Source of the DNA: Heterodera schachtii
Lineage: Eukaryota; Nematoda; Chromadorea; Rhabditida; Heteroderidae
Length of the DNA stretch: 64,000 bases
Assembly: GCA_023374025.1 (NCBI GenBank)
Contig: SIJG01000018.1
Coordinates: 1,474,175 to 1,538,174, forward strand
Direction: 5' to 3'
Both the position numbers and the translations under genes were made by a program. Positions 21,623 through 34,619 of this stretch are shown here, piece after piece. The number at the start of each line of letters is the position of its first letter. Position 1 is the stretch's first letter. The notes under the pieces are model-generated. The model was not told the origin of the DNA. It made no database searches and saw only the letters and a list, made by a program, of their open reading frames with translations.

Positions 21623-22190
21623 ATGTCACAAATCAAAGCCTCGCTTCTTGCTGTGTTTTTGGCGTTTCTTATTGTTAGCATCACCGAATCAAAAAGTATG
21701 TTTTTCTTTTGTTAAAAAAATTAATTTAATTACAAATAAAGAAAATGCCGATGCCGATAATGGGGATAATTCGACCGGAATAATGTCAAAGATTGGTCGG
21801 ATTTTCACTGGCTTATTGGCACTGTCATCCGTGGCACCGGGCGCGGCAAATGCTTCCCAAACGGGTGGAGAAGTTCAAGCAGTTCAAAAACAACAATGGA
21901 CACCACCACCTCAAATGCCGGGCCGAGATTTGGTAAGATTAGCAAGATGCATTATTTATTTTTTAAATGATTGGTCAATTAACGGGAAGAAGTTAAACAA
22001 GAAAGCTATTTTTATCGTTAATTTTGTTTTTCAACAGCATGAAGTTCCATCTGGGCCTAATCCCACACAGAACAAAAAAGTTACTTCTGAGGAAAAAAGA
22101 ATATGCTTTATTCGTTTATTCATGCTTTTCCTTCCTTTTCTGATACCTTTTAGTAATTTATTCTTTGGGCATTTATCAATTATATTTTAA
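21623..22190 (+). CDS. Small secreted protein with hydrophobic C-terminal tail (unrecognised)
   Basis: Three exons, 21623-21695, 21742-21932 and 22038-22190, in matching phases, give about 138 aa. The donors are GTATGT and GTAAGA and the acceptors AAATAAAG and TTCAACAG. The start MSQIKASLLAVFLAFLIVS is a clear signal peptide. The mature part is Asp/Asn-rich (NADADNGDNS), then has an Ala/Ser/Gly segment with a moderately hydrophobic FTGLLALSS, and a Gln/Pro stretch (QQWTPPPQMPG). The last exon encodes a short polar region with KKVTSEEKR, then about 28 mostly hydrophobic residues ending LSIIF. That tail could be a membrane anchor or GPI signal, or could mean the last exon is read through from an unspliced intron. 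There are very few cysteines. I do not recognise the family. Reading frames and splice phases make a real gene likely; its function is unknown. Confidence 0.65.
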
Positions 22191-22607
22191 ATCATTTTCC
22201 ACTAAATATTTATTTGTTTTTATAATATTATATTGTTGGATGAAAATTTGATAAAAAGAAATCATTGAATTGTTTAATATAGGGAAAACAAATAAATCAT
22301 TGTCAAAGTTTGTGTATATTCAATCCAAGATTTTAGGGGTGTATTTTTCGGAATTTTATGAGGTCAATTCTTAGGGGTGTATTTTTGTTTTTATTGCATT
22401 TTGTTAATAAATTTTAGACAAAATGTCAACTGGTAAAAAACTTTTTTAAACCCTAGGCACAAATTGAGAAGTCGAAATGACGAAGAGAAAAAAAACGATG
22501 AGTTTTTTTTTTGTAATAAAATGTTGCATTTCTTGAAAAAACTCGAGCAGGCTGAAAATTCTTTTATGAAAAATGATTAGTCTCATCCAAAAGGCACAAA
22601 ATTATCT
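22191..22607. other. Intergenic DNA with GGGGTGTATTTTT repeats
   Basis: Contains two copies (22333-22390) of the TTAGGGGTGTATTTTT unit seen at 11160-11290, followed by AT-rich DNA. No gene is visible. Confidence 0.5.
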
Positions 22608-22990
22608 ACAGTCACGGTCAAAAGCATTGCCCCATGAAACGAAAAACCATTTTATACAGTTTTTCGTAGGGTTAAAGCGAACTACGAAATTTGGATTTTG
22701 CCAAATGTTATGTTTGTTGCTGATCAAAAAAGTCTTTTAACATCTGGTTGATTAGATCACTCCTTCACGGTGACCTGAACACCTACACTAAAAATCTGAA
22801 AATTTTCTTAAAAAATTCTTATTAGAAAACATCGGAGTTTTTGGTAGCATTTTACAAAAAATGGCCATTTTTGAGGATTTTTTCAAAAAGCAGCAAAAAC
22901 CAGCATCTCATAAAAAACCAGCTTTGACCACCTGAAATCAGCAAAATGCTGATAAATCAGTGGGAGCCCTGGCTAAAAGATTTTGTAAAA
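22608..22990. repeat. Tc1-like MITE fragment related to 38273-39085
   Basis: Starts TACAGTCACGGTCAAAAGC, like a TA-flanked CAGT end. It then carries GATTAGATCACTCCTTCACGG and an ACTAAAAATCTGAAAATTTTC stretch, diverged forms of the arm of the palindrome at 38273. The right end is not found. A second unrelated end (GGGAGCCCTG) closes near 22972. Confidence 0.5.
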
Positions 22991-24737
22991 AAATGACTTA
23001 TTTTGTGATTTCGAGCACCCCAATTTGTTCATTTTTCTGAGTTTTTGACCGGTTCAAAAACCGGTTTAAACACATTGCCAAAGATTTTTTTTTGATTTTC
23101 TATCGTTTTCAGCATATAAGAAAACCTATAAAAGTAGTTTTTTGTCTTTTTAGCTCTGTGCCGTCAAGTACATATGCCTAAAAAGTCTCAAAAAATCTCA
23201 AATAATTCAAGTTTACCTAACTTTTCGGGCAGATCAAGAAAGTCTTTTACATCAGATTGCTAAACGCGCCTCAGCGGAGACTCATTCAAAGGCCATTTTG
23301 TAGAGTTTTGTTGTTGTTTTTTTTTTATAAATAAGGCATAGAATTATATGGAATTCCATATTTTTTTTCCTGAACTGTGGGAGACCTGAAACGCACGAAA
23401 AACATGTTTTTAGCTTGGTTTGAAGCGTCTAGGATGGATTTCTATATCCATATTTTACATATTTGTCCATATTTTGGCACTTTTCTAAAAAAACCCCTAT
23501 TAGAACGGCCCCCATCAAGCTAAATTGGGATTTTGACCCCAAAAATCGGAAAATTTTCCGAAAAAATCATTTTTTAACCAAATTTCTCAAGAATATTGAA
23601 TATAAATTTTCTTAAAAATTGATAAATTTAAGTCAAAAAAAAAAGCAAAAAAGTAAAAATTTTGCTTTTCAGGTTGATTTTCGCTAAAATTAAGTAATTG
23701 TCGTTTTATTTTATATTGTTTATTCTAAAATGATTTTTAATAATATATTTGGTCATTATTGGACGTTTTACTTTACATTTAACGAATTTGAAGAAATTTT
23801 GAGAAATTACACACTTAATTTGGAAAAATTTATGTCCATATTTTTGCGATTTTATGACTATATTTTGCGATTTGTTGTCCATATTTTATGGCCATATTTC
23901 GAGATTTTATATCCATATTTTTCTATGCCCTATTTATAAATATTATTTTGTTGAATGAAAACTTGTAAAAAAAAATTGTGAAATTGTTTAATATTAAGGA
24001 CTTCATTAAATTATTGACTCATTAACCTTTGTCTATATTATAATCTATTTGGACTCTAATTGCTCTTTTTAAAATTTGTTTCGACTTTGTTTGAGTTCAT
24101 GTTTGGGCAGAATTTGCATAACAAAAATAACGGAATATAATGCATATAAAGAAACCCAATTTAAATTTAAAAATATTAAGTGTTTTTATCATTTTCATCA
24201 ATCTATTTTCGTTTCCATCAGTGATGAGGAGCAATTGAAGCAGAAGAGCATTTACAGACCAATTTGAACAAAAAAGATCATTCTTTTTGGAAAGCATCGC
24301 GATACTCGGAGCTAAAATATTATAATCAAAATATTTAATCATATTTAAACAACCTTGTAAAATAAAGAATTGGCCCATTTGATGCGGAACTAATGTGCAA
24401 CAAAATGCCACAAATTTGAAATGTGGGCCAAACAAACAAATTATTTTTTTCGATGTTTGTTGATTTTAGGAATAATAAGCAAAAAACTGTTATTAAATAG
24501 CCGCCAATATTCATGGAAATTATTTAAAAAAAGTGATCGGAATATTCGATGGTTAAATTGTGTTGAGTTGGAATTGGAAGGGACTGAAAATGGCAAATGA
24601 TTTAAATTAAAGAATAAAAATTAATTATTTTATGAAATTCGACCCTTTCGACAGTGAAGAGTAACTGCAATTAATGCATAAACAATCACTAACACACAAT
24701 AATAATTGATCCTTCAAGTTGAAATTGTTATACATTA
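22991..24737. other. Repeat-rich intergenic DNA, no gene
   Basis: An array of TCCATATTTT words at 23440-23480 and 23830-23925 resembles the subterminal word arrays of the hAT-like elements. A CCGGTTCAAAAACCGGTTTAAA patch at 23048 is shared with the foldback arms at 19920 and 20600. Short open frames near 24076-24435 overlap on both strands and have no supporting features. Confidence 0.45.
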
Positions 24738-25310
24738 GAGATGCGCCGTGACTGAAAAAACCCGTGAACCGTGAAACGTGACCGTGAATTGACCCCGTGA
24801 ATCATGACCGTGACCGTGAATTGGTACCGTGAAACGTGACCGTGACCGTGAATTGGTACCGTGAATCGTGACCGTGACCGTGATCCAAATAACCCGTGAA
24901 ATTCACGGTTTTCGTGACCGTGAATTTTTTTAGTTAAATTTTTCAATGTCGGCGAATTTTTTGTTTTTACACTGTCTCTTTTGTGGTAAAATTTTCCAAA
25001 AAATTTTCGGACCAGGGTGTCCAGCAGGGACGGCGAATTTTTAAAAATTTGAGTGCAATTTGTGCACAGATTTTGTACAAAAATGGCCAAATTTTGCGAA
25101 TTTGCCATTTTTTATTAAATAATAAATTTTTGTAGTCCGGCGGTGCCGGTAGGCGCCGCCGGGGGGAAAAATCTAAAATTTGATTGCCATTTGTTAACAG
25201 ATTTTGTTCGTAAAATGAGCCAAAAATGAGAACCATAAAAAATCGGTCTCGCGGTCAAGTCTCGGTCTCGAGCCTCGGAAAATTTTCGGTCTCGAACAGC
25301 ACTACCATTG
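24738..25310. repeat. hAT-like mosaic with CGTGACCGTGAA array
   Basis: It begins TAGAGATGCGCCGTGACTG, nearly the same start as the nested element at 4371 (TAGAGGTGCGCCGTGAC). About 170 bp of GTGACCGTGAAT words follow, then two flank-like AACAGATTTTGT segments around the core palindrome (25137-25162), then GGTCTCG words ending ACAGCACTA near 25311. The two ends do not match each other, so at least two elements are fused and no duplication can be assigned. Confidence 0.6.
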
Positions 25311-25561
25311 GCACGCGCGGAGCGCCCATAATTTGCATATTTCTCATCATTTTGCGTTCAAAATCGATTCCGACCTTTTTTAAATGGTTTTTTGTTTTTG
25401 AAGATATATTTGCCCAATTATTAGGAAAAATAAGGGTTATAGTGGACAATATTTGAAAATTTTTTGGGATTTATTAACTGCTTTTGCCCAAAATAACCTA
25501 ATTTCGAGCGAGTTTTAAAGAAATTTAATGAGTTTTTATTTAAATAGGGTCATCCTTGAAA

Positions 25562-25921
25562 CGGAACGGGCCAGTTGCGTCTGAGCCAAGTTTAGAGCAT
25601 CATAACTTTTTTCTTTGTTGACCAAATCCAAGAAAGTTGATATCATTCGAAAGCTCTTAACAAGCTCTATCGACTTCCTATAAATCACAAAGATATACCG
25701 ACATCTAAAAAAGTTATAAATTAAAATATGCAAAAATTCTGACTTTTTGGTAGTATTCTTGTTGCAACTTTTTTATAAGTTGTTCAATCGCTTAGAAATA
25801 CCTTACCAAAAGCTTCTAAACATGCATAGCTTTTGAACGATGCCAAACTTATAAAATTTTACCAACAATGAAAAAAGTTATGATGTTTTATGCTTGGCTC
25901 AGACGCAACTGACCCCTACCG
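25562..25921. mobile_element. Mutator-like foldback, 360 bp, 9-bp duplication
   Basis: TCCTTGAAA flanks both ends (25553-25561 and 25922-25930). The ends are CGGAACGGGCCAGTTGCG and, reversed on the right, CGGTAGGGGTCAGTTGCG. The arms hold TATCATTCGAAAGCTCTTAA (25641) and its diverged mirror (25827). No coding sequence is present. Confidence 0.85.
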
Positions 25922-25930
25922 TCCTTGAAA

Positions 25931-28077
25931 CTTGACTTCTTATTTGTTTTCGCACAATTGTTAGAGAATTAATTTTCTAAATTCATAAGGTTTAATATTC
26001 ACTAATAAAAAAAACTTGACCAACAGAATTTACTCTTTCAGAGATAAATGATCGCTATTGAAAATCATTTTTATTTAAAATAATTTCGGAGATTTTTGAA
26101 CTGGTCAAAACATACTTTTATCTCTATCTTTGAATTCTCTAAAGATAGTATATAATTATCATTTACATGAAAATGATTTTTTACGCAATTGATTATTTAA
26201 TAGTTTTTTAATTGATTAAATAATTTTTTAATCTCTTATAAATAAACAATGAAAAAAGCCTGGGTCATGGTTTTTAAACTCATAAAATACTGAATGCAGA
26301 CAACCCAGAGTAGTACGCTCTAATAGTGGACAAGAAATAATAATTATTAATTTAATTTTTATCAGTTTCAAAATCAATTACACAAAAATAACAACTAAAA
26401 ATAGTAAGAAATAAACTTCAGAAAGTCTAAGATTTACATACATTATGCTACTACAATAAAAATGGTCTTAAAAATAAATGAAATTTAAAAAATTAATAAT
26501 TTTGTTGAAATGATTAACCCTAATATCAAACGAATAGAACATAGAGGAGTGGGACATTTAACAAAATTAATGAATATGATGCTAATTAAACTGCAATTAT
26601 GCACTAATTTATTACTAAAGGTCAATAATAATAAATACAAACATATTAATTGCCATGAGTAACATCTACTCATTAGCTTTGCATTTTATAATTTTTTTAA
26701 ATAGCTAAAAATAATAATTAGTAAATAATTTAATTTCTTGTAAAATTAAGAAAGCAACAGCATTTAATTAAAATTAACATTTGAAATAATGGTGCCATTA
26801 CTCGAAATTATTTAATAAAAACATAATCTACTTAAATAAATTTAGACTCTATGAAAAGCAAAACTTAAACTCCAAAAAAAGATCCACTAATTCGTAAGCT
26901 AAAATATGGAATCACATAGAGCATATGAAATTAAAAATTTTTAAAAGTTAAATTAAATATTGTTAGATAACGGAAGTTTTTCGTAAAATAGAAAAAATAA
27001 AGTTAACGAAGACGTCAAGATTATAGAGAAAAAATATAAACATTAAACGAAAAATGTGATAAATAAATAATTTAATTCCAGAAAAAAATGTTTTATGAAT
27101 ACATAATTAGTCATAAAATTTGCTCATTTGTCAGTTAAGCGCCATTCATTAAACATGGCATGGATACGAATAAAGATTAACTAATAGAAACAAAATAAAA
27201 TTTCATTAATATTAAATATAAAAGAAAAGAATATTTAAAAAGTTAAAAAAGAAAAAAACTGAGATAAATATAACTTTTCATTATCCTGAATATAAAAAGA
27301 TTTTGGCTTTTTATTGATAAATGGGCTTAATTAATGTTTTAAAATTTATGAAGCTTTTAGCAATAATTAATTTCTTCTCTTACAGCAAAATTTGTTATTT
27401 TGGTAATAAAATTAATTTTACAATAATATTTTTCATATAAAGTTTTTCTGCCGAAAGAAGTTAATTTAAGTTCTAAAAAAATTTCATTTTTTTGTTGCAT
27501 TATATTGTTTCAGATTAAATGATTAGAATATTGTTTTCTATGTAATTGTTTTAATTTTTAAATGTGGAAATTACATTTCAAATTCTTCTCAAGATGTTGA
27601 ATTATTTTCTTTTTATTTTTCCTAATTTTATCTTATTTCCTTTTTACCTTTTATTAATTTGTTATTTTTATTGAATTGCTCTCCTCTTCGAATCACTATT
27701 GACAACAATCCGTTCAATATATATAAGAATTTTTATTAAATAAAAATATTTTTTAGATTTTTATGTTCAATTTGGGATAACACTTTTTAAACCCGTAATA
27801 ATGCTGAAGAAAATATTTTTTAGGTACCGGTTTAAAATGTTCTTTTTTGACCATTCGAAGCTCTACGCACTGTTCAACATTTCTTGATAAGATAATCGAG
27901 CTTTTTATTAAGTTGTTTTTGACTTTGCATTATTAAGCTCTTTAAACCCATTTTTAATACATTCAAAATTATTTAACTCCGTTTTTCTAACCTTCTTTAA
28001 ATTCTAGGGTTGAAAAATATAACAAATTTTGTAGATAATTTACTAAAATAGAAATTTTAAATTAATTCTCTTTTAAT
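25931..28077. other. Very AT-rich DNA, nothing recognisable
   Basis: More than 2 kb of AT-rich sequence with frequent stops in every frame. I see no gene, RNA or bounded element. Confidence 0.5.
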
Positions 28078-28340
28078 TCAATTAAGGCATAATTTTAATT
28101 TAAAGCTGCCATGTTTACTTCTCGCCAAATAGATTTTGTTCGGTCGAGCAATGTGATAGCTTTCTTCTTTGGCTCCTACAGTAGTAACTTGTTCAAGTGG
28201 AACTCCTTTACAATGTTGATTGTGAATTATTTTGTGCGTTCTATCCAATCGGCCTTCTCGGATTATTGCGCTTGCAACATTTCTTAATTTGCAGCTTAAG
28301 TCGGATAAAATATTATACAAAAGCTCGACAAATTTGTTAA
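28078..28340 (-). pseudogene. Zinc-finger-like transposase relic (FLYWCH-like)
   Basis: The minus-strand open frame includes CKLRNVASAIIREGRLDRT and then HNQHCKGVPLEQVTT. The spacing of a Cys, the central A..I..GRL..T and the HNxHC end resembles a FLYWCH zinc finger, a DNA-binding domain common in Mutator-type transposases. The upstream (higher-coordinate) continuation has a possible KCENF but then breaks frame, and no transposase catalytic region is seen. The region is GC-richer than its surroundings. Family assignment is tentative. Confidence 0.35.
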
Positions 28341-30025
28341 AATTTTCACATTTAATACAATAAGCAAAGACAATATTTGAATTTTCGTTAGTTTTTTCGT
28401 ATTTTCTTGATTCGTCACATGGACAATAATAAAAAGAAATTTATTGTAAAATTTAGAAAAACATCGAGATATTTTTGCTTTTTCCATTCTTCAGCATTGT
28501 CGTATTCTGATTTTCTTTTGTTTTTTATTATTGAATATGTCTTCTATCCAGCGTCCTTAGACTTATTTCGAATCAACAATTTTGTCAAATGTTTCCTTTA
28601 TTTATTTTAGGTATTGACCAACAAAATTTATTGCATTAATATTTTTTGCGATTTAAAAAACGGATTAATTAAATAACATTTTTTATTTATCTGTATTAAG
28701 GAAAATAAAATTAATAAATAATTAGATTAAAACAATCCTGTCCGCAATTTTTTTTTTACTAAAGTTTAAATTACGCATCTTGAAATGTGATCACGTTTTT
28801 TGTTGTCTCCAATATTCTATCTCATCTATTTATTAAATGGGGTGCCTGAGCACTTTTCGGTAAATCTTTAACTTTTTACTTAAGTTAAAATATTATGTAT
28901 ATTTATTTCAATTTCTTAAACAAAGTTAAATTAATATGGTTAATTTTCTAATTTGCTTCCAAGCACGCAATTTTTTTTATAATATTGCATTTTTTTTAGA
29001 ATATAATTTTATTTTAAGACCTTTAATTTTTCTAAAAAAATAAACATGTTAATGATACATCTATTAGCCGTTTACACAATTAATGTTTATTTGTTAAATA
29101 AATTTCAAACATTACTATTAAAAAAGTTATTTAATCTTTTTGCACATGTACAATATATAAAGTGTTTTGTTCGTTTAATTATTAAATATAATTGATATTT
29201 TATTTCCTTTATTCAGTTGAAGCATGACTTTATCACGTAACAACACGGTGCTCTCAAGGTTTTAGTTAAGTCAGTTGTTAATCTTGACTATTTCACGACA
29301 GTCGTAATTTTTTTTTTAATATTTTGTAATTTTATCAGGTTTTATGTATGTTTTAGTAGATGTTGAGTTTTTGTAGTTAAATTCATTTATAAACATTTCG
29401 CTTTAACTGTTATAGGTTAAGTTTGGAATTAATTTAAAGGGTCAATTGTTTTTTAAATTGTTGAATTAGGTAACATATTGCAATTTTATAATTATTTGAT
29501 GTAATAATTATTAATAAATTACTTATTCAATTGTTATTCTCTTAGACAATGATTTAAATCGACCTTTATTGCTTCCGGCACTTGAGAGATGGAAAATATA
29601 CGCGGAGAATTGACAATCTCTAGTTCGATGTTTATTTGACTCCAACTTACGTAAAATTATACAATATTTAAAAACCAGAAAATAATAATCTATACATTGA
29701 TAATTTATTCATTAATAAAGTTAAAAATTTTAAAATAAAAAAATTTAGCTGAATTATTAATTCTATAATATCAAGCAGAGAAATAAAATAAATATATATG
29801 CTTCACTTAATCAAACCTATTTAATTTTTATAATTCAAAAGAATAAAACTCAAAAGAACAATTAAATTTGATATAAATTTTATCGAAAGACCAAGTAATT
29901 TTTAATAATAGAAGTCCTCTATTCATACTACAATGAATTATTGCGCTTCTCATCGATTTCATCGATTACCAAGTCTTTTTCCAATCACAACAATTCCAAT
30001 TTATTCATTTCTTAACAAGTGTGAT
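28341..30025. other. AT-rich DNA without genes
   Basis: No open frame with coding character, RNA or bounded element is visible. 28341-28600 may contain decayed upstream parts of the zinc-finger relic on the minus strand. Confidence 0.45.
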
Positions 30026-30445
30026 TTAAGCCGGGTACTCGGTCGGGTACCGGGTACTGAAAATTTTTATAATTTTTATCTTTGTGGAATTATAAATAAT
30101 TGTGTTACGGACCCGTGGTTTTTGTTATTTAATGACTTTTTGAATAAACATCAGAATTTTATAATTAAACTATTGAGAAATGACTTCTTATTTAACAAAA
30201 AAAAAAATCTGGCGGCGAATGGCCAAAAAACAAGGCGCGGCGAGTTGGCCGCGGCGAGTTGGACGGCAGCGAGATAGCGCCGCGGCGAGTTGGCCCCGCG
30301 GCGAGTTTCTCGCGGCGAGATGGCCGCGGCGAGTTGGCCGCGGCGAAGTGACCCCGACCCATTTGTTACCGTGTGTTGGATTTTCAAAAAACTGGGCCCG
30401 GGTATTAAAAAAACCGGGCATTCGGGTACCCGCCTACCCTAGTTT
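30026..30445. repeat. Unbounded GC-rich element with GCGGCGAGTTGGCC tandem array
   Basis: The ends carry GGGTAC words (GCCGGGTACTCGGTCGGGTA on the left; CGGGTACCCGCCTACCCTA on the right). The middle (about 30230-30345) is a tandem array of the 14-bp unit GCGGCGAGTTGGCC, with some units ending ATAGC or TTCTC. The layout matches the hAT-like elements, but the flanking 8-mers GATTTAAG and GTTTTTAG differ at two positions, so limits are uncertain. Confidence 0.55.
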
Positions 30446-33400
30446 TTAGCAACTATAATATCATCCCTAGTTATTTTCCCCACCTTAGCTTATTGTAGTA
30501 TTTTCATATAATTGTTTGTTTTAGAAATTTACATCTCACCTCCCTATTTAAGCTTTTATATATTTGTATAATTTCTTTGTTTTTATTTTAATATTATTTA
30601 CTAAATAAAATTTTTCATTTATGATTTTGACCATATTATTGCTTTTTTAAATAAATGAATTTCTATATTTCTCTTCATATTATGACATAAAAAAAAATTT
30701 CTTAATTTTTCAGTTATTATTTTTTGCAATTTATTTTTTCCTTTATATTGTGCAAATAAATTTTATTTTCGTCCATGCATTGCAACCAAATCCAATGTTT
30801 ACGACACTAAATTTATGAAAATCAAAATTTTTTTAAAGATAACTTAACATGTACCATAATGGCGACCATTCCCTCTTATTATCATCTTTCCAAAAGCAAA
30901 GATGCTTACAATATAAATATTTAATTTATGTTTTAGGCTTTGGTTTAATGTTTTTGTATTTTTTAAATGTTATTTCACCTTTATTAATTTTATTGAAACG
31001 TTTGGCATTATTTTTCTTAAAGAGCATTTTCATTAAATTGTTCATCAATTTATTGTATGTTTCAACTTCCGATTAAATCTGAGGTTGAGCTGTTGCTTAT
31101 GTTGAATTTTTTTTTTGTTTTGCCTGTTATATTTATAACACTTTATTGTATTATTTATAGCTATGGAAGTTTGATAATAAAAATTCTCGACATAAGCACC
31201 TTAATGGTCTTCACTGTTGAAAGAAAGTAGTATTATCAAATAGAATATTAATTTTTAAATTTATAATTATTTTCTCAATTTATTTTTGATTTTATAAAAA
31301 TGTGCTCATTTGTTTTGGATTTGCATTTGGTTATGTTTCCTTCTTGACGATTTGTTTTTATTTTGCTTAATTGTCCTAGAAAATATTTTTTTTAAACTTA
31401 TAATTGAGTTTTCTTTTTATTTTGGTCCTTCATTTAATTAGCTTCGTCATAATTGAGACAATTTTTTGTTCCTTTTTATTACAATTTATTTTTGATTTTT
31501 TATTATTTTTTTTTTATTTTTCTTGAAATATCTTTATATTTATGATCAAACCTATGTCATGTCTTGAATTTTCTTATCTTATACAGGATCCATGTTTGAC
31601 TTGTCTTCAAGGTCTTGATTTCATTTTTGCGTATTTATATTATGTTATTTTATTACACTATTTTTATTTTATTATTATTATTTTATTTTTTATTATTGTA
31701 ATTAAATTGTATATTGTATTTTGTTTGCGGAATTAGACTTAAAAAGTTTGTATTTTTTTTCTCGTACTAAGGCTAATCACTGTCTGAAATTTCAACTTCC
31801 GCTTTTTTCATAGTTTAGTAATTAATTTTCTCATAAACTATTATTTTCAACTTTTTTTCTGAAATTTTAAATTATGGTTTATTTTTTCATTTCTTGATAT
31901 CATTCAAACTGTAGGCACCGCTGGGAAACTAATAAATGTTACCTTTTTATGCAATGAGTCTATAATATTTATTTACTTTTATTTATTTTTTCACATAAGC
32001 AATGTATTTTAAGATAGAAACTTAATTATCGTAATCTCTTAAATAGATTGATTTTTTAGTGAAAAATTATAAACTTAATTTTGAAATTTTAGAGATAAAA
32101 CACGAAATTTTTATGATGCCTCTCAATTGGCATTAATTGAAATTTCCCATAAAAGTTCAATTTTGCCGTAATGTGAAAAATTAGGCCCAGCCAATGTCAA
32201 TTTTTGCAATTAATTTATGTTTCGTTGGTGTAACATATAAACATTTTAGGATTTAACAGAGATTATAAATTTATTTGTATTTTGTTATTTTATTAAAATA
32301 GCATGATGAGTAATCTCACCCGTGGGTAATTAAACACATAAAGGTGATTAGTTTTATTTTTACTGTGATATTTCGACCAGTGTTTTGTGTAGTTTATTTT
32401 TTTTATTGTATAACTGTGGGTTGAACAATTTATTTTAGTTAATTAAAGTGATTACAATTTTCGATTAACAAGGTCTTAAATTAATGGTTTTTATTAACTT
32501 TTACTTGAAGCTTTCGGCTTTTCCGAATACAAAACTCATTTTAAAAGTAAGTCCTGAGAATATTTCTCGCAAATTATGTTTTTCATTCTCAGTATAGCTT
32601 TTAAAATTTATCTCTGTTTTTTTTTAATTTCACCATTTCAAATATGAGAGAGCCAATATTTCCTTTAAAATGGCACCATCAAAAATAATTTGGTGATTAT
32701 GATGGGTTTCAATTATTTATCAATTTGTTATTAATAGTAATGATATTTTATTCCAAAGGTATATTTTTGTGATAGTTTTGGCATTCGTGCCATTTGGTTT
32801 GACACTGCTGTGAAATACAACAATTATTGTGATGAGCCGTTATTTGGGTTCATATTTTATGATAGATTTTATGAACTATAATTTAAAATATTAAATTTTT
32901 ATAAAAATTACCATTTTCAATTATAATATTGACTTTAAGTTGTTTTAATATTATCGTCCGGCGGCTGAAATTCGAAAATAATCGTTTTTCAAATCTATGA
33001 ATATTTTAGGTATTGTTAATAATTTTTATGTTTTATTTATTTCTGCAAATTTAAAACAAGATTTATTCACAGGATGGTTACCTTTTAAATGAATTTTAGA
33101 ATTTATATTTATTCTATTGCATTCTTTTGTAAATTTATTTTTTGAATTTAATGCTAATTTTTTGCTTTATTAGAATTATTTATAATGAGCCCATTCTCAG
33201 CCAAACTCCCTCCGGAAGATCCTAAGAATTTAAAAAAATTCTAAAAGTATCAATAATTCAAATATTTTATTTAATTAGCTAAATAATACATCATTTAGGT
33301 TAAACTTAGTCAATTTAATTAAATTCGGTATTGGAAGGGAGTTCATATCCTCTAATATATTATTTTTTATAAAAATCTAGCAAAAAAAAATTCACAAAAT

Positions 33401-33780
33401 TTGCCAAAAAACTCCGAAAAATTTCACTCACTAATTTTGTCTTTTTTTTTTTAAACTTAATAAAAATTTACTGAAATTTAACAGAATAATAGAGAAATTT
33501 TTTGGGCTATTTTTTCATATCAAGGGTGGTGTGAATTAATTGAACTTTGAACAATTTTCATGCATTTGAACGACATTACATTTTTGTAAGACTAAAAACA
33601 TATAACACATTTAATTCCTTAGTAACTTTTTTCAGAAATAACCAATTTTAATTTTCTTTATAATTCTCTGAAATTTCGTTTTTCAAGTCCTTTAAGGTGA
33701 AAAATTCGGTTACTTCATATCACCATTGATGAGTGATCTGAATCACTTATGAAATCAGCGTCAATATAATAGATCCCTGA
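30446..33780. other. AT-rich DNA without genes
   Basis: Short open frames (30849, 31542) are low-complexity Phe/Ile/Tyr-rich translations. I see no supported feature. Confidence 0.5.
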
Positions 33781-34200
33781 ATTGTCAGAATAATTTTTAT
33801 TTTATTTTTTGTTTGTTCTTAATATTTATTGTGAAAAATGCTTGCTAAAATTTTTAGGATATTAAAAATTAATTATTTAAATTTTTGTGTTATTTTTCAT
33901 TTATGAAACCTTCAAAAATAAATATATTTTTTGTATTATTTAATTAATTTTAGCGGAATAAATTATTTCAAAATTTTTGTAAAATACTGTTTTCTTATTC
34001 CACTTCTGTCATATTATACCCAAGATGATAAAATTCATTTAATTTCATAATTAATCATGACTAATGGTCCACTGATTTTTAGGTCTAAATATGCCTGTAG
34101 TTGTTTTAAACATATTCCTTTTGATTTTTTATTTATTAAAATTGTATGATATGCCGTTCTTCCTCATTCTCGCATATTTTCGCAATTTAAATAATAGCAC
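33781..34200. repeat. Diverged duplicate of 43150-43560
   Basis: GATAAAATTCATTTAATTTC and AATTAATCATGACTAATGG reappear in order, with small changes, at 43411-43455. The flanking text also matches, for example TGTTATTTTTCATTTATGA. It is an old duplication of at least 350 bp with an offset of about 9.4 kb. Confidence 0.65.
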
Positions 34201-34435
34201 TGGCCATGAGCTTAAATATTTACAAGTTTTTACACCTTTTTTATTAACTTGAATTTCGAATTTTTTTTTTCAAATATTTAGTGTTTTTAAGGATAATTTA
34301 TATTATAAATTAATCATTTTTATCGTAGAATATTCAGTGCTCTAAATTTTCAAGCTCCAATAAAAAAATGTTTACAATTTTTCTTTTTGAATATTTTATT
34401 TGTTTTTCTTTTATTAGAATAAATTTTTCATCGAA

Positions 34436-34545
34436 ATGCCATGTTATTTGAAGTTATACAGAATCTCTATTTGTTATTTGTCGTTTAGAATTTTCTTCTC
34501 GACAGTATTTCTCTTCCTGCAATCACGAATGTCTTTGGGAAATAT
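34436..34545 (-). pseudogene. Decayed copy of the minus-strand EKK/IDK coding repeat
   Basis: Minus-strand text reads YFPKTFVIAGREILSRRKF in one frame and RKRNTVEKKILNDK in another. Both are shared with other copies at 39955, 40545, 45690 and 59520. At nucleotide level it aligns with 45690-45790 (CATCGAAAT, CTTCTCGACA, GGGAAATAT). Stops interrupt it. The protein family is not recognised. Confidence 0.45.
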
Positions 34546-34619
34546 TCCTTTTATTAATACTTATTTTCCCATAAAAAAACTTTACTTTTCTCTTCGTATA
34601 TTTTTTTTTACGTATTAAT

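Noticed and set aside
24076..24435. Overlapping plus and minus frames of 63 and 112 codons
   Set aside because: No conserved motif, splice context or composition shift; they overlap each other.
30151..30449. Four overlapping frames on both strands with RG/AAS repeats
   Set aside because: Simple translation of the GCGGCGAGTTGGCC tandem array.
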